NCBI GenBank assembly: GCA_031841125.1
Contig: CM063110.1
Span: forward strand, 57,697,946 to 57,761,945
Direction of reading: 5' to 3'
Source of the DNA: Acanthococcus lagerstroemiae
Lineage: Eukaryota; Arthropoda; Insecta; Hemiptera; Eriococcidae
DNA: 64,000 bases
Below the pieces are notes generated by a model. It was given only the letters and a program-made list of their open reading frames with translations. It was not told the origin of the DNA and did not search any database. The translations under genes and the position numbers were made by a program. Of the stretch, positions 21,650-31,429 are shown in pieces; within the stretch, counting starts at the first letter, position 1, and each line of letters begins with the position of its first letter.

Positions 21650-22113
21650 CTTGAGGTAAAATGACAAGTGTCGGTTTTGATTCTAACCTCTTCATTTGTC
21701 AATTATATTCTCAATTTTTGCTAAAAATCTGACTTATCCCTCTTCCTTCTCTTATTTTCATATATTACACAAAACTAATGATCTGATCCTTTCCCCTCCA
21801 AAAAAAAATGTATTTACGAGTATTTATTTAAATAAAAAAATCTATTGCTAATAAAACATAAAGGCAATGGGACTTACCTGACCTACAACACAAATAACAA
21901 CACATAAGACTTCTCACTTATAACACATAAAGATGCCTAACCTCACCATACCTTCGCCTCCAACAAAAACTCCTGCTGATAAAACGAAAATAAGAACTGT
22001 TTTAATACCACTTTTATCTTGACGGAATTTGGGAGGGAAATTTCTGCTGGAAGCATTTTAAACGGGCAGTATAATATGTTCTCCAAACAGTGTGCATCAA
22101 TTCGATACACCTA
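21650..22113 (+). repeat. 464-bp direct repeat, second copy (identical to 19464-19927)
   Basis: It begins directly after the LINE fragment at CTTGAGGTAAAATG and ends at ACACCTA. No difference from the first copy was seen, which implies very recent duplication, gene conversion or an assembly artefact. Confidence 0.9.
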
Positions 22114-22752
22114 AATACTGGGCCGAGATATGCCGCGAAACACCAAGATATGCTACAAGACTCCGAGAAAAGCCGCCGATACTGACGAGCAACCATTAAG
22201 AACAAGCCGAGATATATACCGAGAAAACCCAAAGTTCACCAGTCACGAGATACACCGAGAAACACTAAGAACAGCCAAGATATGGCGAGAAACCCGAAGT
22301 TCACCGAATATGCCGAGAAACATTAAAACAGCCAGATGGCGAGAAACGAATCAGAAATATGCGAGAAACTTAAGAACCCGGATCGGCGAGAAAAGCTGGA
22401 GATAACTGGAAGTTCATCGTGCTTGACGACGGAAACATGCTAAGAGCTTAAAATGGGACGGATTTCCGGTTCATGGGGCAAGAGAAAAGACATGTGAAAA
22501 CAAGCGAGGGAGGAAGTTCGGCTCTGTTTCATGTGGACAGCAGCAGGAAAACTGATCTAAGTATAGAATGGGGACAGATGGCGAAGATTGGGCTAGAAAC
22601 AGCAGACAGTGAAGACAAGCGATCAGTAAATATCCACGTATGGAAAGTGAGGCTTACTGAAATCGTCTGCATCCTTAAGCAACTGAATGCCAAAAGGATG
22701 ACAAACACGCTCGGTGATTCTTATACAACAATGTAAGTGTAAGAGATCCACC
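22114..22752 (+). repeat. Badly scrambled second copy of 20324-21007
   Basis: AATACTGGGCCGAGATATGC at 22113-22132 matches 20327-20346, and GTGTAAGAGATCCACC at 22737-22752 matches 20992-21007. In between, the copy follows the same order (minisatellite, GTTTCATG/GTTTCATC with CAGCAGCAGGAAAACTGAT, GACAAGCG, CCAAAAGGATG) with very frequent small deletions, insertions and substitutions. The adjoining 464 bases are perfect, so the two halves of this copy have very different divergence. Uncorrected long-read sequence at a filled gap is a serious possibility. Confidence 0.75.
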
Positions 22753-25700
22753 GCGACAGTATATCACAACGTAAACGCGATAATAGGTTACTTCGGCACG
22801 AGACTCCGTGCTCCCATTCCCGCCCCTATGAGTCCGACCTAATTCCGAAGAAATTATTAAATAAAGCACCTCGTTGGTGAATTTTACAACTTTCGAGCTG
22901 CCGATGCACGAACGCAAAGGCGGCGTGACGCGACACTGCACACAGCCAACGCGAAAAATGTAAATAAATAACACCCACAAAGTCAATGTGGTCTAATAAA
23001 TTATGGGTTTACGCAGCCTTTATCGTAATTTTCCAAAATACGTATACCTGATTTCCGAAAACAACGTCGTCTAAAGCAGGTATAATTGTCTGATTATAAT
23101 TGTCCGGCGACGCCGTCTCCACGGGTCATGGGTACTGCGGGGCGCAGAATAAGCCAAGTTGAACTTTTCAAATACCAAGATGCAACCGTCAACATAATTC
23201 TCAATGTTGAAATTATCGCTTCCGGCGAGCTCGTTTGACGGACACGCGATAACTCGGTGAGAAAAAGCGAGCTACTATTCTGTACAGAAATACAGAAAGA
23301 GTGCAAGAGGATAATATCAATAGTTTTTTGTACCTCGATATGAGGAATGTTCCTTGATGTTTCTATTTCCAGCGAGGGCGTTCGCCTATACTGTCGAGGG
23401 ATAGCGACCCACACGAGAGCCAAAGGTTGAAAGGATGCGTATAACTAAGGGAATTCTTCCACGTTCAACATTCAATCTGCGAAATAGGCCAATACACGTT
23501 TGATCAAGTATTCCGGCACTCTGCGAAGCTCGAATAGCAATAATCTTCAGTTCCCGAAACATGCCTGTCATTCTCTTGCTCAACCGAAAGGCGAGATCTC
23601 TCTCGTCTTTCTCGCACGTTCTTATAGAAATAAACTCGAAACGTCCGCTTCGCAACTCATTTCCGATTTTACGATTTTTTCTGCTCGTCGGAATAATTTT
23701 TTTTTTTCGCCCACGTTTCACGCAGATTTTAATGCGACGAGGAAAAGCAGATCATCCGACACGGCCAGATATATAGCTTTCCGTGGGCGACATTAATTCG
23801 TTTTAATGTACGAGAAAAGTTCCTCGAAAGTCTAGGTTAGGTATAATAAAAGTCATCGTGATCCGACTACGAAAAGGTACAGCATCGGCGAAAGAAACAA
23901 ACAGAATTATGCGAATTTCCGGGTATAATAACTCGACATTTTTACGGTACGGTTTCCCACTTCAACATTTTATAAAAACTTATATTGGTTACCGGCTATA
24001 CGACTTAGGTAAACATTTTTGCGATAATGCAGTAAGAGAAAAATAAGCGGCTGCTGCCGTTCGGTTCATTCGAAATGGATGAGACACAAGCGAGCGTGTT
24101 CGAAATTTTCTCCAGAAAACGGTACGCAGTGCGAGGGACGGCGAATGAATGGATGGGCCGGCCTGTAACCGAATATTTGGCGAGTTTTAGTTCCGAGGTT
24201 CACAAACTGCGAACTTCGAGTCAACGTGGAATTACGAAGACATTTCAATTTTGGCGCCCACCTATACAACATCGTCGAGTGCCTATAGCGACATCCGGAC
24301 CAAGCAACTTTCCCCATCATTCTGCTTATCGATTTTTCCATTAATTGAAGCGCCAATAATCGATTATCGAAATATATGATATAAAGATATTCTGCCTAGT
24401 GGTAGAGACTTACTATTCAGGGGCTGAACGTGTGCCCCTGAAGATACGCTGGGCATACTTTAGCGAAACCAGAAGTCGCGGATACAAAAAGTTAATTGAC
24501 GTCCAAAAGGCTATTGACCACATAAATTAACGAGCGCGCAAGAAATTATAGAATTGACAAATTCATACATTTGAAAAATAATAAAAATTCTATTAGTTCG
24601 AGCACGGTCGGCTTTTATAACGTTTTAGTTGACGAGGGCCCCGGAGCCCAGGCACCGTGGGTACACACCTAAATCCGACGCTGTAGTCTCATACTGCATA
24701 CCTACCAACGAGATAGCTATAGCTTGCGAGATAGAAGCCGACAGACGAGCAGTTAGACAGGCAAAATAGGCGAATATTTGAAATAAAATACGAATATTGG
24801 TGACACGTTCAGTAACATGGAAATCATTGTGCTCTCGGTGAATTTTACAGCAAATAATGCAACTATTTTAAGACATAATGTCTAATTATCGGAGGTGGGG
24901 AGATGGGAGGTGTTGTACATCTCCCTCCCCTCCCCTCCAAAAATAGTACCTTGTCTTCAAAGCCAAGGCCTACGTCTCCAACTTTTTGTATCAGAAATCT
25001 AAAATGTCTGGGAGATAGCACTCAATCTCCTGTTAGTAAGAACAAAAGTGAGCGCCTCTCTAAATGCTGTATTTAATTAATCCCTCGTCTACTTGGCTGG
25101 CTATGTTATGCTTCCGTTAAACTCAATGTATTGGTCTTTCTTGACTGGCTAATGGTTATCTACTCTTTATATCTCAGTATGTTTCTGTCGCATAGTTGAG
25201 GAACATAATCCCTCAGAGCAGTCAAAAATCTAAACGTTTTAAAGAACTAGCAACCACCTCCTTCCCTCTACCAGCATCGGCTAGAAGCAGGCAGACAATC
25301 AGACAATTAGTCAGTCAGTCAAGCGATCAATCAGCCAATCTACAACAGTAAATTTACCTTACCGGGACTGCTCTCCCGAAAATCCTGGTTGTTGCTCCAT
25401 ACAGCTATAGCTATGGGCACCGGGCCTGACACGATTGGCGGCGGAAACGTATGCGCCACGGTACCTGGGGCACACAAAGGTTACGTATGTCTGCCCGGCT
25501 TGACATGTCGGGCAGCAACACAGAACCTGCCCCGCGTGGGTGCCGCGCCTGGTGCCGGATATTCTGCCCTGACCACTTCTATGAAACGGTGGCCGAGCCC
25601 CAATAACATAATTAGGACCCGCATCACTTCAATGGCAACAATATTGTCCGCATAGTTATAAACGCGAGCAAATAGACAAAAAAATATATATGTTAAAATC

Positions 25701-25770
25701 AGGCTATGTGTAGAATTCCTAGGTATTATGTAAAATACCAAAATTGTTCAGGCAATGTATAAAATAATCG
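22753..25770. other. No confident gene, two unassigned open frames
   Basis: At 24075-24344 a plus-strand ATG frame (89 codons) overlaps a minus-strand frame (24066-24356). Neither shows a known domain. Bases 23100-24360 are moderately CpG-rich, which could reflect a promoter. At 25389-25655 a frame contains MGTGPDTIGGGNVCATV and YVCLPGLTCR, a short Cys-bearing stretch, without a clear signal peptide. A small palindrome CAGGGGC / GCCCCTG lies at about 24417-24439. Nothing here is strong enough for a gene call. Confidence 0.3.
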
Positions 25771-25783
25771 TATGTTCAGAAAT
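25771..25783. repeat. 13-bp target-site duplication, left copy
   Basis: TATGTTCAGAAAT here and at 28968-28980 are identical and flank the RTE-type LINE directly. They are read as the duplicated target site of that insertion. Confidence 0.85.
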
Positions 25784-28700
25784 GCCTCCCAAGCCGGTCT
25801 GCAGCCACCGTGGGAGACTTAGGCTGCAACCCACCACAGTATTTTGGTGTAAACATTCATGGTAATTCAGGTAAAAATAATCTTAAGTCTAAAGCAAATC
25901 GGGGTGATATAAGTAAAATTCAAAATCAACATTTCGGATTATATAGGGGAAAAAATATATCTTCTGGCATGGAATATCAGCAAAGAAATTTTAAAAAATC
26001 TAGAAACAAACATACAAAAAGCAAACATCACAAATTTAAGGTTTGTCATTTAAACTGCCAGGGTCCATCGGGAGAAGATAGTCTAATGGAACTGGAACTG
26101 GGTCTAGGTAAGATAAAATGGAATGTGGTAGGATTATCTGAGGTTAAAAGACTAGGTGAAAACCTATTAATTCGAAAAGATGGACATGCATTTTACTATT
26201 ACGGTCAAACGAAAGGCTATAGAGGAGTAGGATTTTATATACATAAGGATACATATAAGTTTGTTGACGAAATCAGAGGAATCTCTGAGAGAGTAGCATT
26301 CTTAAAAATCAAACTTAGCGAGAAAATCAAGATTCTTATTATCCAAGTGTATGCCCCTACAAATCAAGCAGCCGAAGAAGAGTGGTATGAATTCTACAAA
26401 TCAGTTGAGGAAACTTTAGAAAGCAACAAAGAATATTACTCAATAACTATGGGAGACTGGAACGGTAAGAGAGGGAAAGAGCTGTGTAATGATGCGAATA
26501 TAAACAAATATGGATTCGGAGAAACAAATAAGGGGGGGAGGCAAAAACTAGCTGAATTCGCATTTCGTAATAATTTGAAAATTGCGGCCACATTCTTTAA
26601 CTATAAAGACAAGCGTAAATGGACTTGGGCCTCACCAGATGGTAATACCAAAAATATGATTGATCATTTGCTGATCAATGATCTGAGTATAGTTAACAGC
26701 ATTTATACCATGACGCAGTTCCAATTCCCATCTGACCACAGAATCAGCAGAGCGACACTGGCAATTCCGAGCAGAGCGAGATTTTGGAAATATAAGGCAA
26801 AAAATACCCCAATACCCTTATGCATTCTACCATCAGCTGGAAAATCAGCCAACTTGGCATTGACAGATAAATTAAACTGCAATAAATTTAAAGATGAAAA
26901 TAATATTCAAAACAAATATGATTTTCTTACGGAAAAAATCCTAGAAATAGAGAAAGAATTTGGCACCCCTAAAACCTTGAAAACCAATGATAAACTGTCC
27001 ACTCCAACAAAAAAGTTATTAGAAACTAGAAATGCCTTGAGGGAAAAATTTCCAAAATCTGCTAAAGAAAAAATCCAACTCGTGGAATTGAATAAACTCA
27101 CACGAAAAGAAATTCGTAAAGATATTAGGGAGTTCGATGAGAAATTGGCTACAGAGATAATTGAGGGGTCATGGTCCACAAAAAAGGTAAAAAAAGCCCT
27201 AAATACAAGTAAGCCACTGCTGATGAAGCTCAAACAAAATAATTGTAAGGGTAGCAAGGCTATCTACAATAGAGTAGATATTGTTGAAATGGCAGCAGAG
27301 TTTTATCGTAATCTATATGCTAAAAAAACAAGCAACACTGGCGAGGGCAAAATACTTGTAAGTCAGGAGCAATGGCGTCCCATTCCGCCAATCTTACCTG
27401 AGGAAACAAGACATGCAATTAAAAGTTTAAAAATTGGAAAAATTCCCGGACCCGACAAAATCGAAAATGAAACTTTGAAAAATTTGGAAGAAGCCCTAGT
27501 CAAACCACTAACCGATTTGTTCAATATAGTAATTAAAGCAGGTATTGTACCAAAGCATAGGTGTATTTCCGAAATAATTCTATTGCATAAAAAAGGAGAA
27601 AAATCAGATATAAACAATTACAGGCCTATCAGCCTATCATCAAATCTCGGAAAAATGTTTCTAAAAATTTTGAAAGATCGACTCTATCAAAAATTGATGA
27701 TGCACCAACCAATTGAACAAGCCGGGTTCAGACAAGGATATTCAACTGTGGACCATATCCACTCAATAAACCAACTCATCGAGAAGAGCAAAGAATACCA
27801 GGTGGAGGTCTGCCTACTATTCGTGGATTATAGCAAGGCCTTCGACTCTGTGTTCCACGAATCCGTGTGGAAAGCGTTAATGGTACAAGGGGCCCCCCTG
27901 CAAATTATCCAACTTCTTAAAAATTTGTATGAGAACTCAAGTGCGTATATACGGCTTGACAAAAGAAGTAGACCCTTTCTGATTCAAAGAGGGGTAAAAC
28001 AGGGAGACCCCTTATCACCCCTATTATTCATTTCTGTGCTCCAAGAGGTCTTTAAAAAACTAAACTGGGAAAACCGCGGCATTAAGGTCAATGGTGTCTG
28101 GCTCAATAACCTGCGCTTTGCCGATGACATTATTATAATCGCAAAAAATAAAAACGAACTGGCAATAATGCTCGAGGAATTAGTAAGGGAAAGTGAAAAG
28201 GTAGGGTTATCCATAAACTTGAATAAAACAAAAATTATGTCAAATTTAGGAGAAATAACTCTTGAAGTTGGAGGTACAAAATTGGAAAATGTGGACTCCT
28301 ACAACTACTTAGGCCAGACTCTCACTTTTGGTAGCAAGTTAGAAGAAGAACTGAGTTCGAGAATTACGAAATCATGGAAAAAATTTTGGGCCTTGAAAAC
28401 ATGTTTCAAAAGCAAAATGAAAACTAGTATAAAAATAAAAATTTTTGACAGCTGCTTAATCCCCTCATTAACCTATGGAGCACAGACATGGACGCTAACA
28501 AAGGCCCAGGGTCGTAGGCTTCTGCTAACACAAAATAAAATGATCAGATCGATTCTTGGGATACCACAAAGGGAGAGAGTCAGGAATATCACTGTGAGAA
28601 CGAAGGCTAAAGTAGCAAATATATTATATACAGCCAAAAGACTAAAATTTCGATATGCAGGTCATATTGTTCGCGACAAAAATGGGAAGTGGTGTAGCAC

Positions 28701-28967
28701 TCTTACCGAATGGTGCCCAAGAGATCAAATAAGGAGGAGAGGCAGGCCTCCACTTAGGTGGAGTGACGAAATTGCCAGGCACGCTGGGATTCTGTGGGGC
28801 AGAATTGCGATAAATCCTAAACCCTGGCAGAGAGTGGTGGAGGCGTATGCCCAAAGGTGGGCGGACTAGGCGTGGCAAAATGTGTACTAAATTACTGTTC
28901 ATGCGAAACGTACGTGTGCTGTTACTGTGCCTGTCCAATAAACGCTATTTTTATTTATTTATTTTAT
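25784..28967 (+). mobile_element. Recently inserted RTE-type LINE, about 3.18 kb
   Basis: The element lies between perfect 13-bp duplications. It consists of a few 5' bases, one long frame (25810-28869), a short 3' UTR with AATAAA at 28937-28942, and a tail of TTTA repeats up to 28967. A single ORF with endonuclease and reverse transcriptase, a length near 3.2 kb and a short tandem-repeat tail are what is known of the RTE clade. The frame has no stop or shift, and the target duplication has no mutation, so the insertion is young. The 5' end may be slightly truncated, because the frame is open right up to the duplication. Confidence 0.9.
25810..28869 (+). CDS. RTE-type LINE polyprotein: endonuclease plus reverse transcriptase
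   Basis: The 1019-codon frame encodes the replication protein of a non-LTR retrotransposon, which nicks target DNA and copies its RNA there. Endonuclease residues visible are Asn82 (HLNCQ), Glu111 (LSEVK), Tyr181 (YAPT), Asp216 and Asn218 (GDWN), and Asp309/His310 (SDHR). Reverse transcriptase motifs are NNYRPISL, Asp673 in FVDYSKAFD, GVKQGDPLSP, and Asp772/Asp773 in RFADD. The C-terminus has the RRRGRPPLRW segment common in RTE proteins. All catalytic positions are present. The codon at 25810 is GTG in the context GCCACCGTGG. The first in-frame ATG is at 25969 (residue 54), before the endonuclease, so a 966-residue product is the conservative reading. Either an ATG mutated to GTG or the copy lost its first bases. 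Confidence 0.92.
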   Translation: MGDLGCNPPQYFGVNIHGNSGKNNLKSKANRGDISKIQNQHFGLYRGKNISSGMEYQQRNFKKSRNKHTKSKHHKFKVCHLNCQGPSGEDSLMELELGLGKIKWNVVGLSEVKRLGENLLIRKDGHAFYYYGQTKGYRGVGFYIHKDTYKFVDEIRGISERVAFLKIKLSEKIKILIIQVYAPTNQAAEEEWYEFYKSVEETLESNKEYYSITMGDWNGKRGKELCNDANINKYGFGETNKGGRQKLAEFAFRNNLKIAATFFNYKDKRKWTWASPDGNTKNMIDHLLINDLSIVNSIYTMTQFQFPSDHRISRATLAIPSRARFWKYKAKNTPIPLCILPSAGKSANLALTDKLNCNKFKDENNIQNKYDFLTEKILEIEKEFGTPKTLKTNDKLSTPTKKLLETRNALREKFPKSAKEKIQLVELNKLTRKEIRKDIREFDEKLATEIIEGSWSTKKVKKALNTSKPLLMKLKQNNCKGSKAIYNRVDIVEMAAEFYRNLYAKKTSNTGEGKILVSQEQWRPIPPILPEETRHAIKSLKIGKIPGPDKIENETLKNLEEALVKPLTDLFNIVIKAGIVPKHRCISEIILLHKKGEKSDINNYRPISLSSNLGKMFLKILKDRLYQKLMMHQPIEQAGFRQGYSTVDHIHSINQLIEKSKEYQVEVCLLFVDYSKAFDSVFHESVWKALMVQGAPLQIIQLLKNLYENSSAYIRLDKRSRPFLIQRGVKQGDPLSPLLFISVLQEVFKKLNWENRGIKVNGVWLNNLRFADDIIIIAKNKNELAIMLEELVRESEKVGLSINLNKTKIMSNLGEITLEVGGTKLENVDSYNYLGQTLTFGSKLEEELSSRITKSWKKFWALKTCFKSKMKTSIKIKIFDSCLIPSLTYGAQTWTLTKAQGRRLLLTQNKMIRSILGIPQRERVRNITVRTKAKVANILYTAKRLKFRYAGHIVRDKNGKWCSTLTEWCPRDQIRRRGRPPLRWSDEIARHAGILWGRIAINPKPWQRVVEAYAQRWAD

Positions 28968-28980
28968 TATGTTCAGAAAT
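28968..28980. repeat. 13-bp target-site duplication, right copy
   Basis: TATGTTCAGAAAT is identical to 25771-25783 and immediately follows the TTTA-rich tail of the LINE. Confidence 0.85.
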
Positions 28981-29124
28981 TGCCTAGGCATTCTGTATAA
29001 TGCCAACAGTAGAAGGGGGTAAACTATGGAATCTGTTAGTTACATCACGTTATCACTTGATCGGTTTATTGTAATTTAGTACCGGTATCCTCATCGCTCA
29101 CCTGGCTAACACGAATACAGAGAA

Positions 29125-29880
29125 TAATGAGCAGACTCAAGAAACTAATGAAAGTGATGATACAGGAGGGAATAATGCTACCATTACGATTCAAGAAAAC
29201 ACTGGGCCGTCTGAAAAATCTGAAATATTATTGCCTGTTGTGTTTGCTTAAAAGAGACATCTGGTGCAGAGAACCTGCCTTTGTGTCAGCAGTGTGGCCG
29301 CGCTATGCATTCAATTTGTTCTTCAAATTTTAGTCAAAATTCTGGTGCGGGAGATGCTGTTTCAAGTACAATGCTTTGTAATTTGTGTTTCAAAAAAGAA
29401 GCAATTCAGTTTGGAAGAAGGAAAGCCCAGGAAAATCTGGAAAGCCAAGCGAAGAAGATGAAATTGAATTCAGATAAGACATTTCCACCAGTTTTTGAAG
29501 GTACTACTCTGAGGATACGCATCCCAGGTGTATACGAAAGACGCGCTGATTCTAGGAATGTGTTGGCTGTAGTCATGAATGTGACAGATGATGGACTCTA
29601 CAAGTTGGGAACAAAAACAGGTGCCCTGAAACAACTTTATGCAAGATCGCAGTTCACAGTTTGAAAGAAAGAATTTGTCAAAGTAGAAGATGTGCCAGAA
29701 GAAGAAATTCCTTTACGAACTGTTTCAACATTACAATCAGTAGGGAGCGGTCAAGGTTTTGCTAGATGTAGTTGCAAAACAAAATGCTAGTCAAGCAAGT
29801 GTCTCTGCGTCAAAAAAATATCCGTTGCAATTCTAAATGCCACAATAATTAACCATGCTGTAATAAATAATAATGAAGAG
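29125..29880 (+). pseudogene. Remnant of an integrase-type transposon protein (KRBA2/SCAND3-like)
   Basis: A frame at 29281-29664 reads CQQCGRAMHSIC (zinc-binding style), then RKAQENLESQAKKM and SDKTFPPVFEG, then ADSRNVLAVVMN, DGLYKLGTKTG and LKQLYARSQFTV. These phrases in this order are what I remember from the region around the integrase C-terminus of proteins annotated in arthropods as KRAB-A domain-containing protein 2-like or SCAN domain-containing 3-like, which derive from integrase transposons. Upstream, the Cys-rich part continues only after a shift near 29246 (KETSGAENLPLC). Downstream, a stop at 29662 is followed by EDVPEEEIPLRT and GQGFARCSCKTKC, with a further stop and shift. The integrase core is missing. 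It is clearly broken. The family name is from memory. Confidence 0.6.
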
Positions 29881-29883
29881 TAG

Positions 29884-30000
29884 GTTTTTCGGCCAGAAGG
29901 AAAGAGGGCTAAGACAGCCCTAAAAGCCTCCCCGACGTCTCTGAAGTAATGCTCGAAAGGGCGGGTTCCAGGGCTCGGGTTGAGAGCAAATTAGAAATAG
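29884..30000 (+). mobile_element. SINE fragment, 3' half (5' truncated)
   Basis: GTTTTTCGGCCAGAAGGAAA, CCTCCCCGACGTCTCTGAAG, AAGGGCGGGTTCCAGGGCTC and GGGTTGAGAGCAAATTAG match the body and tail of the complete SINE at 42551-42777 with few changes. The tRNA-like head is absent. Confidence 0.85.
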
Positions 30001-31420
30001 GACTACTTGATCAAAAGTGGGCTTAGACATGTGTCTTACACGTGCTTTTTGAAATAATCGGCAATATAAACTCACTCTTCCGACGACCCGGGGAACTCGG
30101 CATTAACTTCTGGCTTGGAGGCACATCTATAGGCAAATCAGACTGGTAGTCGGACTTAGAAATTTCGACGTTATAAGGTCCTGTCGTGTGTTATGCGAAT
30201 GGCCTAGTGGTCTATCCGGACTTCGTAATATTTTCTGAATAATGTTTTCGAATTTATCGTATTTCGGTACCTTATTGTATTTGTCAATTTTTACGGAATC
30301 AATTAAAGCCTGTAATAAGCAAACGTCTCGCTGTGTTATTCCAAGGAACCAAGAAGTGAGCCCGAAGCAAACGTGATTGCTCCCTTCGGTGTCCTTCATC
30401 TAGGACCGTCTGTTGATCACCAGTTACCTCCGCAACGAACCGATCGAGTCCTCTTACTGAACCGGCGAACCGCACCAACGAACTATTTTAATCAGACAGG
30501 GTTCGAGTCCACCTCCTGTACCAAAGAAGATTCTACAGGCGTGACATTCCGTCAGTTTTGAAAATATGTCAGTAGATTACAGCCGAGAACAACCGCGGCA
30601 AAATTCGAAAACAAAAGGCTTACACCAGGATGTAGTAGGGTGATTCTTTTCTTGGAGGAAGGGAGTGGATTCTAATTTTACTTCCAAATGCTGACAGATT
30701 TACAAGTAAGAAAAATGAAAACAGCTCGCCAATTTCTCAAATTGACAAGTTTACAAAACTTTCGTGATCGAGAAGGGAACAATAACGAAAAATAAGCACA
30801 TTTATATCCCCAACAATTTTGTCAACCGATCACCCGATTTCAGCACCTGCAAATCCCCCCCCCCCAGCACGTTCCTGCATTTACGATTATATAACAGCTC
30901 GAATGAGAAACGAGAACCATATAATCCATTAACAGCCAGGTCTATTATAGGGAAAAATATATCAAAAATTAATTTTTTCTTGAATTCCCAAGAAGTTAAA
31001 AATGTAGTACATACTACCTTACATGAGCACACTTATTTACACTTCCCCTCCTACTTTCATATATTATCGCATTCCCTTGTCTTTGGCAATTTCCAGTTTC
31101 TGAGATGTCTTACGCAGGATAATAATTAAGAACTGAGGACGCAGTTTAATGATACAGACGTATAAAACTGGATTCGAATCTGCCGAAGATCCTGAAATAT
31201 TTGATTTGTATTAAAAATAGCCATCAACTGAGTTTTCAATCATTGGTAAGATTCTGTAAACTGATTTTGAGGCTTCAAAAGAGCGTATTGTGCCATTATC
31301 CGAATCTTAAGAATAAGATAATGGAAGAATTATTTGCTCAAAGTGACTCCGAAGATTGTAATTAACGATTGCTCTTGTTACTCGAGCCAAAACTGGATTG
31401 ATCACATTTCTGCCTTCTGT
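30001..31420. other. No gene seen
   Basis: The short frames on both strands lack known domains. A GGTTCGAGTCC word near 30499 looks like an RNA polymerase III B box, but no A box or cloverleaf could be drawn. A C tract lies at about 30857-30865. Confidence 0.4.
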
Positions 31421-31429
31421 GGTACTCGA

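Noticed and set aside
30480..30520. A second tRNA-like site (GGTTCGAGTCC near 30499)
   Set aside because: Only a B-box word is present. There is no A box at the right distance and no cloverleaf.
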